This document shows positions 25,567 through 35,334 of a stretch of 64,000 bases of DNA, in pieces (within the stretch, counting starts at the first letter, position 1; each line of letters opens with the position of its first letter). Source of the stretch: Haliea sp. (GTDB lineage: Bacteria > Pseudomonadota > Gammaproteobacteria > Pseudomonadales > Halieaceae); contig JADJAL010000065.1 of the NCBI GenBank assembly GCA_016704305.1, positions 1 to 64,000 of the forward strand, in the 5' to 3' direction. The notes beneath the pieces were generated by a model. The model did not search any database. It was not told where the DNA came from and worked only from the letters and a program-made list of their open reading frames with translations. Made by a program: the position numbers and the translations under genes.

Positions 25567-26816
25567 TGGACAAGATTATTATCACCGGCAATGGACCATT
25601 GCGCGGTGAGGTGCGCGTGGCCGGCGCCAAAAACGCGGCGCTGCCGATCATCGCCGCGTCGCTGCTAACCGCCGAGCCATTGCATCTGAGCAACATACCC
25701 GGCGTGCGCGATATCGGCACCGTCCTGCACCTGATGCAATTGCTGGGCGCGCAGTTCGAACGCAATGGCACCGACCTGGCCATAGACACCAGCAAGGTCC
25801 ACTCAGTGCATGCGCCTTACGAACTGGTGAAAACCATCCGCGCGTCCATCCTGCTGCTGGGACCGCTGCTGGCGCGCTTTGGCGAGGCAGATGTGTCGCT
25901 GCCTGGTGGGTGCGCGATCGGTTCCAGACCGGTCAACGAGCACATCGCCGGGCTGCAGGCGCTGGGCGCGGATATCCATATCGAGGCCGGGTACATCAAG
26001 GCCAAGGCGACCCGCTTGCGCGGCGCGCACTTTGTGTTTGACGTGCCTTCCGTCACCGCCACGGAAAACCTGATGATGGCCGCATCGCTGGCGGACGGCG
26101 TCACCACGCTGGAGAACTGCGCGCTGGAACCGGAGATCGGTGACCTGGCGTTGCTGCTCACTGCGATGGGCGCGGGAATCTCGGGCGCGGGCACCAATAC
26201 CATCGTGATCGAAGGCGTAACCGCGCTGCACGGCACCGAACACCGGGTGCCGCCGGATCGCATCGAGACCGGCACCTTCCTGGCCGCCGCTGCGGCGACC
26301 CGCGGTGACATCCGGGTGCTGGATACCAACCCGGACTTTCTGCATTACGTGCTCGGCAAGCTGGAACAGGCGGGCTGCCGGGTAGACCTGGGGCCGGACT
26401 GGATTCATCTCGATACCGGCGGCAAGCGCTGCAAGGCGGTCAATATCCACACCGCGCCCTACCCCGCGTTTCCCACCGATATGCAGGCCCAGTTCATGGC
26501 TCTGAATGCGCTGGCGGAAGGCTCCGCCACCGTGGTGGAAAATATCTTTGAGAACCGCTTCATGCACGTGGCGGAGTTACAACGCATGGGCGCGGACATC
26601 GAACTGCAGGGCCACACCGCTATCGTGCGCGGCACTGAACGCCTGCAGGGCGCACCGGTGATGGCGACCGACCTGCGCGCCTCGGCCTCGCTGATCATCG
26701 CGGCGCTGGGCGCCGATGGCGACACCACCATCGACCGCGTGTACCACCTCGACCGCGGCTACGCCAACATCGACATCAAGCTGGCGGAACTGGGCGCGAT
26801 CATCCGGCGCGTGTGA
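25566..26816 (+). CDS. murA: UDP-N-acetylglucosamine 1-carboxyvinyltransferase (MurA)
   Basis: Catalyses the first committed step of peptidoglycan synthesis, enolpyruvyl transfer to UDP-GlcNAc. Its 416 residues form the usual inside-out alpha/beta barrel repeats. GAKNAALPIIAASLL holds the conserved Lys-Asn, and LPGGCAIGSRP carries the catalytic Cys116 (Cys115 in E. coli), the fosfomycin target. DLRASASLIIAAL is near the C-terminus. All key residues are intact. What is odd is the place: it is translationally coupled to serine palmitoyltransferase rather than next to the mla/ibaG genes usual in gammaproteobacteria. It may be a second copy serving envelope glycan synthesis, or the sole copy relocated. 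Confidence 0.92.
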   Translation: MDKIIITGNGPLRGEVRVAGAKNAALPIIAASLLTAEPLHLSNIPGVRDIGTVLHLMQLLGAQFERNGTDLAIDTSKVHSVHAPYELVKTIRASILLLGPLLARFGEADVSLPGGCAIGSRPVNEHIAGLQALGADIHIEAGYIKAKATRLRGAHFVFDVPSVTATENLMMAASLADGVTTLENCALEPEIGDLALLLTAMGAGISGAGTNTIVIEGVTALHGTEHRVPPDRIETGTFLAAAAATRGDIRVLDTNPDFLHYVLGKLEQAGCRVDLGPDWIHLDTGGKRCKAVNIHTAPYPAFPTDMQAQFMALNALAEGSATVVENIFENRFMHVAELQRMGADIELQGHTAIVRGTERLQGAPVMATDLRASASLIIAALGADGDTTIDRVYHLDRGYANIDIKLAELGAIIRRV

Positions 26817-26907
26817 CGGCGCGTGCACGACGGCGCGCGGGGTCGGCCGCGCTGCCAGCCGCAGGCAGCGCGGTGCTACAATCGCCGCTGACGAGGAACG
26901 CACGACC

Positions 26908-27831
26908 ATGCCACAGCGCTTCGCCCAACTCTCAGACCCCCACCTCAGTTCGCTGGACGCGGTACGCCCGCGCGACCTGCTGGGCAAGCGCGCGCTCGGC
27001 TACCTGTCCTGGCGACACAAACGACGCTTCGAGCACCGCCGGGAAGTCCTCGATGCGCTGCAGCGCGACCTGGCCGGGACGCAGTTCGACCAGATGCTGG
27101 TCACAGGCGATCTCACCCATATCGGGCTGCCCGAAGAATTCAAACAGGCCGCCGATTGGCTCAGGCAGTTGGGCGACCCCGCCGATGTTGCACTGGTGCC
27201 GGGCAACCACGATGCCTGCGTGGCCGCGCCGTGGCGCGCTACCTTTGCACTATGGCAGGACTACATGGCCTCGGATGGCGACCGTGATAACAGCGCACAC
27301 GCGGCGGAGTTTCCCAGCCTGCGGGTCCGCGGGAATATTGCCTTCATCGGCTTATCCACCGCCTGCCCCAAACCGCCGCTGATGGCTACAGGCACCCTTG
27401 GCGAGGAACAATTGCGGCGGCTGCCCGCGCTGCTAAAACGCACGGCCGAGCAGGGACTGTTTCGCGTCGTCTACCTGCATCACTGCCCGCTGCCGGGGCG
27501 CGAGAAGTGGCGCAAACGCCTCACCGATGCCCCGCAGGTACAAGACATCCTGGAGCAGTACGGCGCCGAGTTGGTCCTGCACGGCCACGGGCACCGTGCG
27601 CATTTCAATGAGTTGCACAGCCGCGCGGGCACGGTGCCGGTGATTGCGGTGCCCTCAGCCTCGGCGCTGGGCCTGCACGGGAGGGATGTCGCGCAATACA
27701 ACCGCTATGAAGTCGAGCGCAATGACCGTGGCTGGCAGTTGCGTATTGATGCCCGTTGCTATGGGCCCGATACAGGAGAGTTTGGCGACGGCGGCAGCAG
27801 AACGCTGCAACTTGATCGCGACCGGATGTGA
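26908..27831 (+). CDS. Calcineurin-like metallophosphoesterase
   Basis: 307 residues from the ATG at 26908; the longer open frame runs through a non-coding leader. All five metallophosphoesterase motifs are present in order: SDPHLS (D-x-H), VTGDLTH (GD), PGNHDA (GNHD), YLHHCP and HGHGHRAHF (GHxH). The N-terminal DLLGKRALGYLSW resembles cyclic-nucleotide-phosphodiesterase-like members. There is no signal peptide. It follows murA by 91 nt on the same strand and may belong to the ACP-spt-murA operon. A phosphatase acting on a lipid or sugar phosphate is possible; the substrate is unknown. Confidence 0.85.
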   Translation: MPQRFAQLSDPHLSSLDAVRPRDLLGKRALGYLSWRHKRRFEHRREVLDALQRDLAGTQFDQMLVTGDLTHIGLPEEFKQAADWLRQLGDPADVALVPGNHDACVAAPWRATFALWQDYMASDGDRDNSAHAAEFPSLRVRGNIAFIGLSTACPKPPLMATGTLGEEQLRRLPALLKRTAEQGLFRVVYLHHCPLPGREKWRKRLTDAPQVQDILEQYGAELVLHGHGHRAHFNELHSRAGTVPVIAVPSASALGLHGRDVAQYNRYEVERNDRGWQLRIDARCYGPDTGEFGDGGSRTLQLDRDRM

Positions 27832-28063
27832 AAAGCTGGCGACTTTATTCGCAATGGGTCCAATGCTCCCTAGTAAGCGCAATGAATCACGGCTCCTCTA
27901 CCGCAGCGTTCCCCAGCGCAGACGGCGTCAGTCCAACCCGATAAGCGAAATTTGGTGACGCAGTTCACAAAAGAAATACCAAAATTGGAATGTTATATTT
28001 GATTTAATATTCTTTTGTGCTATGTCTTAACCACATAACCAGAACTACTTTCAGGGACGTTAT

Positions 28064-29046
28064 GTGAAAATCGGCAAAAAGGAATTCGCTGTTGCATTCG
28101 GTGCTGTGCTCGGCTTTGGTGTGGCGGGCCAGGCGTCGGCAGACGTGTACGGCTTGAGTTATCTGAATATCGACAACGTGGGCGTCATGTTTCGCAACGC
28201 GGATAATTCTTTCGCAGGCGGTGGCGCCGGAAGCTATACCTTCAGCGCGAACCAGGACGCTATCCTAAATGGAAGCCCCGACCCCACCGACGGCAATGCC
28301 AGCTGCACGGGCATTTTCCCTACGCCAAGCAATTGTTCCGTGCCCACGCCTACCCTGAGCGGCACGGTGCAAAATGCTCCGCCTGCCAGCGCCGGGGTTC
28401 GCGGCGAGGGTGACTATACGTTGTTCGGCCAGGCCGGGAATTACTCCAACTCCGAGGCCGAGGTGGTTGAAGCCGTATTAACGGGAGACCTGAAAACGCA
28501 CGTGGAGTCGATTTCCGAGAGCAACCTTGCCAATGATAGTGGCCAGAGTGCTCAGGCCAACAACAATATCCTGTCCAACACCACACTGAATTTGACGTTT
28601 GCCGGGGGTGCCGGTGGCAAGTTGACCGTCTCCTTTACAGCTGACGTCAACGTTCAAGCAGCAGTCACTGGGCTTGACCAAGGTCTGGCGGGCGCCTCTT
28701 CCAGTGCCTCGATGACGCTAGTGAAAGACAGCGTAACGATCGCGTCCTGGGCCCCTATCGGCACCGGGGCTATCACCACTTGCGCACTTGGCTTGACGTG
28801 CGTTGCAAACGAGACTGGACCATCACTGAACAATACTGCGACCAGCGACGGGTTAGCCAATGTGGTGGCAGGCAGCGGAAGCTCTCCATTGATATCTCGG
28901 CCCGGGTTGATGGTACCTATACGCTGCTGCTCTCTACCAACGTCCACGGACCTGGTGCGTGATGTGCCGGTACCGGGCACGCTGCTCTGACGGCAACAGG
29001 CTTATTGCTGGGTGCACGCGCTACGCGCGACGCAAACAGTAAGTAG
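28064..29046 (+). CDS. Secreted PEP-CTERM-like protein (frameshifted near the C-terminus)
   Basis: It begins KIGKKEFAVAFGAVLGFGVA followed by GQASAD, a signal peptide cleaved after ASA. The mature part is rich in Gly, Ser, Asn and Thr with low charge. After about 270 residues the frame shifts near 28885, where the second frame reads SIDISARVDGTYTLLLSTNV. It returns to the first frame near 28960 for VRDVPVPGTLL and shifts again at 28988 to give TATGLLLGARATRDANSK with a stop at 29044-29046. The reconstructed end, VPVPGTLL followed by a hydrophobic stretch and basic residues, is a PEP-CTERM sorting signal processed by exosortase. No exosortase is in the window. An AT-rich 232-nt leader precedes it. 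Confidence 0.7.
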
Positions 29047-29077
29047 TGCGCTGCTGTCCTGACCGCGTCAGCAGCAC
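29047..29077 (+). terminator. Possible stem-loop after the PEP-CTERM-like gene
   Basis: Immediately after the reconstructed stop, CTGAC-CGC-GTCAG (29059-29071) forms a tight hairpin that can be extended by flanking CTG/CAG repeats. No T-run follows, so an intrinsic terminator is uncertain. Confidence 0.3.
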
Positions 29078-29275
29078 TCAACGTTAACGACGGTTTTGAC
29101 AGATAAATCCATACTGAATTGATTTCACTGCAATTTGTATGCTACACGTACGTCTTCGAGGATCCATGGCGCGACCGCTGGTCTCTGCTCGTCCATCGCG
29201 CTGGTAATATCCCTTAAAACCAAGACGGAAAATCTGTGTGTAATAAAGCGTATCGACTTTGGCCGACAAATATCA

Positions 29276-29910
29276 ATGCGGGCGACGTACAAGGAAAAAC
29301 TGATTGAAGTTGGCTCTTATGATGTTAACGGATCGCTAAGATCGATTATCAGCAAACGGAACCACTCAGTTATCTGGGCGTGGATATTCTGGAAGGGCCG
29401 GGTGTTGATGAGATAGGTACTGTAAGTGAACTCGTCACACGTTATGGCAAGAACCGCTTTGATGTAGTCATCAATACCGAAATGATGGAGCATGTTCAGG
29501 ACTGGCGGAGTGCAATATCCAACCTGAAAAATATACTGAAGCCGGGTGGAGTAATGATTTTGACTACCCGGTCAAAAGGGTGTGGCTACCATGGTTATCC
29601 ATTCGACTTCTGGCGATATGAGGTCGACGATATGGCCGCAATATTTTCCGATCTTTCGATAGAGCTCATTGAGGAAGATCCGTCGTCTCCGGGCGTATTT
29701 GTCAAGGCACGGAAACCAATGACATTTTCCGAAAAAACGCTGGAAGAGCTTAAATTGTACTCAATTGTGCTGGATAAACGCTGTAGCGTTGTCAGTGAAC
29801 TCGATATTAGTTTATTCAAGACTAAACGGTTGATACGCAAGAATTTCATCAGACCGGTAAAGACTCGCATCAGGAGGATGTTCGGAAAAGAGAAGCTGTC
29901 TAACATTTAG
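29276..29910 (+). CDS. SAM-dependent methyltransferase (one frameshift)
   Basis: A class I methyltransferase split by a frameshift near 29355. The first part gives LIEVGSYDVNGSLRSII (SAM motif I, E-G-S form). The second frame continues TEPLSYLGVDILEGPGVDEI, FDVVINTEMMEHVQDW and LKPGGVMILTTRSKGCGYHG, then PFDFWRYEVDDM. The second frame alone runs to 29910. The start is uncertain; an ATG at 29276 is used here. Base composition is more AT-rich than the flanking lipid genes, as is common for glycan-locus genes acquired by transfer. It lies with a glycosyltransferase and another methyltransferase, so a sugar methylation role is likely, not proven. Confidence 0.7.
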
Positions 29911-29977
29911 CTCCACATCAACATTACGCTTGCATAGATAAATGCTTGAATCTTACTGCACGAGCACTTTTGGATAA

Positions 29978-30938
29978 ATGAGCACGCAGCTAGTCAGCAT
30001 TTTGATACCCACGTACAACCAGGCAGGGTATCTCAAGCAGGCCGTTGAAAGCGCACTGAACCAGGAGTACCCGCATCTTGAGGTAATCATTTGCGACGAT
30101 GCCTCACTTGATTGGGACCCTGATCTTCTCGCTGAATTTGCAGCTGATCCGCGGCTTCGTATCCACCGCAACCAGATTAACCTTTGGCCGGGTCGGCAAT
30201 TACAGGCACGGGCTTTATGACCTGGCCTCCGGATACTGGGTACTCATACTCGATGGTGACGACTACCTGAAAGCAAGCGGCTATATCGCGCAGGCAATGC
30301 AAATCACAGCCGCAGACGCCAGTATCGACCTGGTCTTTTCGAATGCCGCCCGAATGAAGGGAACAGACATGGACGATCTGCTGGCCCCGCATGAAAATAA
30401 AACACTACCCGAAGTGATGGAGGGTACGGAACTGTTCCTGAAACTCGCGCAGGAAGACGTCTCGGTGTTTCATAGCACCGCGCTATACAAACGAGACAAA
30501 GCCATTGCTCTCGATTTTTACCGCAGCGATATTGTCAGCTCCGACTGGGAGTCACTGCATCGGTACATCCTCACGGGGAAAGTCGCTTTTATAGACACTA
30601 TTGCTTCCGTGTGGCGTATCCATGGAATGAATACCACCAGGAACCTCTCAGCCAAGGACCGCAGCGACAATCTGCAGGCCATTGCAGGGCCATATCTTGC
30701 TGCCAAAACGATGGGGATTTTCAAAGCCTCGTCACTGGAGGACTGGTTCAGCACTCGACTGTGGAAGATTGTATTTAAAGAAGTTCGTAGAGTGCTGAAA
30801 ATGCGGGACCGCGACGGTCTGGCATATTATGTTGCTGCGCTGGAGGCCATCAGTCCAGCAATCGCTCGGCGCGTACGAAGATCACCAAAACTGTGGATGC
30901 GCCGCATGGCCACGCGCCTGGCCAGCGCAAAAAACTAG
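29978..30938 (+). CDS. Family 2 glycosyltransferase (one frameshift)
   Basis: A GT2-type glycosyltransferase. The N-terminal VSILIPTYNQAGYLKQAVES and VIICDDASLD are the nucleotide-binding strand and first acidic motif. A single extra T in CTTTGG near 30184 shifts the frame. The continuation GRVGNYRHGLYDLASG then leads to ILDGDDYLKASG, the DxD metal site, and SDWESLHRYI. Removing one T gives about 319 residues with no internal stop. The C-terminus is basic, with no membrane helix. Its stop at 30936-30938 overlaps the convergent methyltransferase stop in CTAG. The transferred sugar is unknown. Confidence 0.8.
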
Positions 30939-31893
30939 GCCGCTTTTCTTAAAATGAAACACGCCTGGTCTCCCGCGCCCTCACGATTGAGCTCGTCGGC
31001 TTTCACGCTGTAATCCTGAATTTCCTGCGTGTAGTGAAAACATCGGCCTCTTTTTTCAAACAAGGGTATGTCGCGGCGATACCGCTCACTGCCTGTAAAC
31101 TGAAATTGCGTAGAGTCGAAATGTCGACTTGCGAACTGAACCCATGCTTTTGCGCCAGAACCTCGATGCTTTTGATGCTATGCAGATAGAGGTGGCGGGG
31201 GGAATCAATCTGCACCCAGTTTTCCCGATAATGCTGCCATGCCCATGAGCATGACAAAGGAACTCGGATTAACAATAAGCCGTTTTTATTCAGCAAATCA
31301 TATGCCGCAGACAGTGTGCGGTGTTGATCCGGTATATGCTCCAGGCTGTGATGCATCATTACCAGGTCATAGCCATTGCGCGCATCCTCTTCCCGGGCAA
31401 TGTTCCATATCTGGTTCTTGTATATTTTTACCCCATTGTCATATGTAATTGTTTCATCGATAAAGGGGTCTACACCCTCCAGGAACCTGAAGCCCTTTTT
31501 ACCCAGTTTGAGCAACAGCTTTCCCGCACCGCAGCCCACATCCAGTATCCGGGTCCTGCTGTTTATATCGAGGTAGGCAACCCACGGGGGCAGACGAGGT
31601 TCACGCAGAAAAAACAGCACTAGAGACAGAAGCCTGCGCTTCCCCAGGCAGGCATTCAACTTCAACTCTCTGAGCGCAGACGGCGGTGCATGATCCCGAT
31701 ACTGCTGCTTCACATGTTTCGAATAGTAATCGTCAGGATAATACTGGCCGAGGTTCTCGGGAATGGCGACTATCTGCAGGCAAGCACACGCTGCGCACTG
31801 CTGATATTCAAATTCATCCCTTGTACCAAAATACATCTCCCTGACTTTGTACACCGGGGTATCCATGCTTGAGTCGCATATCCTGCACCTCAT
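30935..31893 (-). CDS. Zinc-motif SAM methyltransferase (frameshift near the C-terminus)
   Basis: A methyltransferase with an N-terminal zinc-binding pair, CRICDSS and CAACAC, followed by a central SAM site ILDVGCGAGKLLLKLGKKG and MMHHSLEHIPDQHRTL. Such proteins occur in sugar C- or O-methylation clusters. The first frame stops at 31003. A one-base shift near 31040 restores HYTQEIQDYSVKADEL and GDQACFILRKAA, with a stop at 30935-30937, which meets the opposing gene in CTAG. The meaningful extra residues support a sequencing indel. The total is about 318 residues. The acceptor is unknown. Confidence 0.72.
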
Positions 31894-32042
31894 GATTGCG
31901 GGCTGTGTATTTTTCTGTGGGTCATCTTCTTACCCCTGTATTGCACAGAGAATGATATTGCATCAGCTCGTCCGTGGCTCGCCGCAATCGCGCAAGCAAC
32001 TTCTGGCAAGGGCTGCATTCGGCAACATCCTGTTGGCAGGTA

Positions 32043-32861
32043 TCAGGCGTCTTCTGCCGCGGCCTTCTCCAGCGCCCCCTGGACCAACATCAGGTCGGCG
32101 ATGGAATCCACGTCGATCGCGGCATTCGCGTAGGGCAATATCACGGCGCGCATGCGCAGCCCCAGGCGCTTGCTCAACTTGGTGAGGGCCTCCTCGAGTG
32201 ACAGCAAACCCAGCCGGTAGCGGATCACCGCCCACCATCCCAGCAGCCCGATCACGACCAGCGGCTTCTTGCGTTCCTGCTCAATCTTGCGCCAGAACTT
32301 GGCCGCACGGCGGCCCTCCGGCGTGATGAACGCGAACAGGTTACAGCCGCAAAAATCGCCGTCACTGAAGCGAAGAACCGTTTTGCGGATACCCGGATAG
32401 GCCTCGGCGACCAGCGCGTACGGCGCCAGGCCGACGGCGACGTCGACGTCGTCGGCCAGGCTCTGGCGGCCAAACGCATCGACGATTTCAGGTGTCAGCA
32501 GCGGGTGATCCGCCGTGGTCAACAGCACCGCCTCATTCGGCGGCAGCGCCTGCATCGCCTGGTAGGCGCTGGTGCTCGGGCTGACACCGGGTGCACTCCA
32601 GCAGATCTCTCCGTCGTCGACCCATTTCTGCAGCGCCGCGTCGGTGGCCACTTCGCTCGCCTCGGGCCCGGCCATGCAAATCCGGTGCACGACTTTTGAC
32701 TGGCGCAGGGAATTGAGCACGCGGCGTACCATCGGCGTGCCATCGAGATCAATCATTGCCTTGCTGCCGGCCTTGGTGTGATTGATGAGTGAATCAGCCT
32801 TGGTGCGATCACCCGCCAGCACAATGGCGGTCATTCGGTGCGTTTGTGGGTCCAGTTGCAT
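32043..32861 (-). CDS. MobA-like nucleotidyltransferase family protein
   Basis: 272 residues with a Rossmann-like nucleotidyltransferase fold. MTAIVLAGDRTKADSLINHT is a variant of the LAGG(x)S..MG...KA nucleotide-binding start, continued by KAMIDLDGTPMVRRVL. LLTTADHPLLTPEIV supplies the metal-binding Asp. The rest is less conserved and includes GLLGWWAVIRYRLGLLSLEE, which may associate with the membrane. It lies 2 nt after the bCerS-like gene in a minus-strand pair. By context it would make an activated head-group donor, or transfer a nucleotide to a lipid phosphate; neither is proven. Confidence 0.7.
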   Translation of the reverse strand: MQLDPQTHRMTAIVLAGDRTKADSLINHTKAGSKAMIDLDGTPMVRRVLNSLRQSKVVHRICMAGPEASEVATDAALQKWVDDGEICWSAPGVSPSTSAYQAMQALPPNEAVLLTTADHPLLTPEIVDAFGRQSLADDVDVAVGLAPYALVAEAYPGIRKTVLRFSDGDFCGCNLFAFITPEGRRAAKFWRKIEQERKKPLVVIGLLGWWAVIRYRLGLLSLEEALTKLSKRLGLRMRAVILPYANAAIDVDSIADLMLVQGALEKAAAEDA

Positions 32862-32863
32862 TG

Positions 32864-34012
32864 CTATAATTCTTTCTGGTAGACGCGGTAGCGTTTATAC
32901 GCCACGCCGCCTATGGTTTCAATGATATTGCGCATGCCGTCGTTGTCCTCGAGAATCCAGCCCATTTCGACGTCGCGTACGCCCCGTGCGTGCAACGCCT
33001 TGCGCACGGCGTCTATCACCATAAATGCCAGGGTCGGTCCCAGCCGCGAATGCTGGAAGCTTTGTTTGACGCCCATCAGCGGCACGCGGGCCGATTTGGG
33101 ATGGCGCACCTTCAGCCGCCAGAGCAGTTTGGCCCAGCCGAAGGGCAGCAGGCGACCGTTGAGGTCGCGAGCCGCCTCGTTGAGATTGGGCAGGGCCACG
33201 ATAAAAGCCACTGGTTCACCGTTATACTCCGCGATCTGGATATAGTCATCGGGCATCAGCTTGGTGAGCGTGGACACGGTCTCGGCCCATTCGGCCTCCA
33301 CCAGCGGTACAAAACCCCAATTGTTTTGCCAGGCATCATTGAAGATCTCCAGCATGATGGCGGCGTCTTCCAGCAGTTGCTTGCGCCTGACGGGGCGCAC
33401 CACCACGCGATCCGATACGCGCTGCGCCAGGCGCTCCATCACCCGCGGCGCGTCAAAATCCGGTCGCACCTGGTAGGCAAGCAGGTCTTTTACCCCGTGA
33501 TAGCCCTGGGCTTCCACGGCGGGTCCGTACCAGGGGCGCGCGTGACCCATCAGCACATAGGGCGGCGTAGCGAATCCCTCCACCAACAGCCCTACTTCCT
33601 CGTTGACGTGTAAATTGAGGGGTCCGCGCACCTGCTTCATACCCTCGCTGCGCAACCAGCCCTCCGCCGCGCCAAACAGGGCGGCGAATATCGCGGGGTC
33701 GTCATCCGCTTCCAGCATGCCGAAGTAACCCGCGTCATCGCCGTGTTGTTGCAGGTGCATGGCGTCGATCTGCGCGGTGATTCGTCCTACCGGCTTGCCG
33801 TCGCGCAAGGCCAGCCACGCGCGCCAGCGGGCGTGGTCGAAGAAATGGTTTTTTGCGGACATCTGCTCGCGTTTCATAAAGCCCAGCGGGGCGATCCACA
33901 CCGGGTCAGACGCGTAAATCCGCTGCGGCAGGGCCAGAAACTGCCGCATTTGGCGCGGTTCAGTGACAACCTCCACCGCGACAGGTGCAATTTTATCGTT
34001 ATTGGCTGACAT
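32864..34012 (-). CDS. GNAT-like acyltransferase, candidate bacterial ceramide synthase (bCerS)
   Basis: A 382-residue protein starting at the ATG at 34012; the open frame reaches 34084. The fold is GNAT-like. Landmarks are VWIAPLGFMKREQMSAKNHF, FDHARWRAWLALRDGKPVGR, LRSEGMKQVRGPLNLHVNEE and LMGHARPWYGPAVEAQGYHG. The C-terminal NDAWQNNWGFVPL and KSARVPLMGVKQSFQHSRLG precede a coenzyme-site-like end. These resemble the GNAT-type proteins next to bacterial sphingolipid genes, of which Caulobacter bCerS has been shown to N-acylate the sphingoid base. Length, fold and the presence of Spt, ACP, fatty-acyl-AMP ligase and CerR-like genes support that role. The identification is from memory, without alignment. 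Confidence 0.72.
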   Translation of the reverse strand: MSANNDKIAPVAVEVVTEPRQMRQFLALPQRIYASDPVWIAPLGFMKREQMSAKNHFFDHARWRAWLALRDGKPVGRITAQIDAMHLQQHGDDAGYFGMLEADDDPAIFAALFGAAEGWLRSEGMKQVRGPLNLHVNEEVGLLVEGFATPPYVLMGHARPWYGPAVEAQGYHGVKDLLAYQVRPDFDAPRVMERLAQRVSDRVVVRPVRRKQLLEDAAIMLEIFNDAWQNNWGFVPLVEAEWAETVSTLTKLMPDDYIQIAEYNGEPVAFIVALPNLNEAARDLNGRLLPFGWAKLLWRLKVRHPKSARVPLMGVKQSFQHSRLGPTLAFMVIDAVRKALHARGVRDVEMGWILEDNDGMRNIIETIGGVAYKRYRVYQKEL

Positions 34013-34288
34013 GCCCTGGCGCTGAGTCCTCGAAAAGGGCCGCAAGTATACCGTTGAATGAACGCCCTGAGAAATCCGCGCCATTGGGGAACAAGACCAA
34101 TGGTGGCTTATAACCTTCGGTGTATACTACCGGCTTGCTCGCCCCAACCAATGATGCCTACATTGCGCGCGCCCGGACATTCCGGGTCGTCAGTCGTTTT
34201 TCTCGTAGCAGCACTGCCCGGGACCGGGCCAGGTTGCAGGGGTGTAGCGTCGCTGTCGTTGATGCGAAGAGAACGAGAGACCCAGAGA

Positions 34289-35330
34289 ATGAACGACAAC
34301 TCACCGACAGGGACACACGGCGCCAGGATCGCGGTGCTGTTACCTTCCCTGGAGGGAGGCGGCGCAGAACGCTCCATGCTAAACCTGATTAACGGCTTTC
34401 TGGCCCGGGGGCGGGCAGTCGATCCGGTGTTGTGCCGGGCGAAAGGGGCCTACATCGGCGGATTCCTGCAGGACACGGCTGATCGAACTACGGGCGTCGT
34501 GGCCTGCGCCTGCCATCCGGTGGCGGAAATATCAGGGACTTCTTCGTGCTCTTGCGCCCGGTGCTTCTGACGATGAAAGTTGCCCCGGAAATCACCCGCA
34601 TATCGTCCTTGCAGCAGTACCTGAAAACCGGGCAGCCCGACGTGGTGCTATCCGCGCTGACCTACGCAAACCTGTTGCTGATATGGGCGAAGCAGATGTC
34701 TCGCTCCAGTGTGCCGGTGGTCGTCAGCGAGCGCATTGCCCTGTCCACTTTCTGCGCAGCGCCTGACAACGCCGCAGATGGCGCTGGCGCTACCTGCCGG
34801 ACATCGTTCAGCGGACCTATCCTGGCGCTAACGCTGTAATCACCGTTTCGCAGCACGCTGCAGACGAATTGATAACGAACATTGGAATCGACCGGCAGCT
34901 GATTACGACTATCCACAACCCGGTTGTCGCGACGCGCGCGCCAACGCCGGGCAGGGGCACGACTGGTTTGCACCAATGCCGTGCCGGTCATTCTGGCGGC
35001 GGGCAGGCTGACGGAACAAAGGTTTTTCCACCCTGTTGCGGGCGTTCGCACCCGCGGACAGGCGCCGCCTGGTCACCGGGCGAGGGCCGCTTGCGGGACG
35101 ATCTCGACAAACTGGCCAATACGCTCGGTATCAGGCCGATGTCGGCATGGGTTTGTCGCAATCCCCTTCCATATGGCGCGCGCGTCGTTACTGGTCTTGT
35201 CGTCGCTGTACGAAGGCCTGCCGGGTGTGCTTATCCAGGCGCTGGCCTGCGGCTGTCCGGTCGTCAGCACCGATTGCATTGCTGGATGCGGTCGTCGCGC
35301 AAGCTGCAACTCGACATTAACGGGCGGACT
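34289..35330 (+). pseudogene. Family 4 glycosyltransferase, degraded and C-terminally truncated
   Basis: From ATG 34289 the text reads ARIAVLLPSLEGGGAERSML, the glycine-rich N-terminus of GT4 enzymes. It then breaks into pieces in different frames: QYLKTGQPDVVLSALTYANL, VPVVVSERIALSTF, ADELITNIGIDRQLITTIHN, VPVILAAGRLTEQ and LLVLSSLYEGLPGVLIQALA followed by CGCPVVSTDC. The last is the conserved nucleotide-sugar E-x7-E region. There are at least five frame changes. About a hundred residues that normally follow STNCP/STDC are absent, because asnB begins almost at once. The missing end makes true gene decay more likely than sequencing error alone. Confidence 0.75.
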
Positions 35331-35334
35331 GGCG

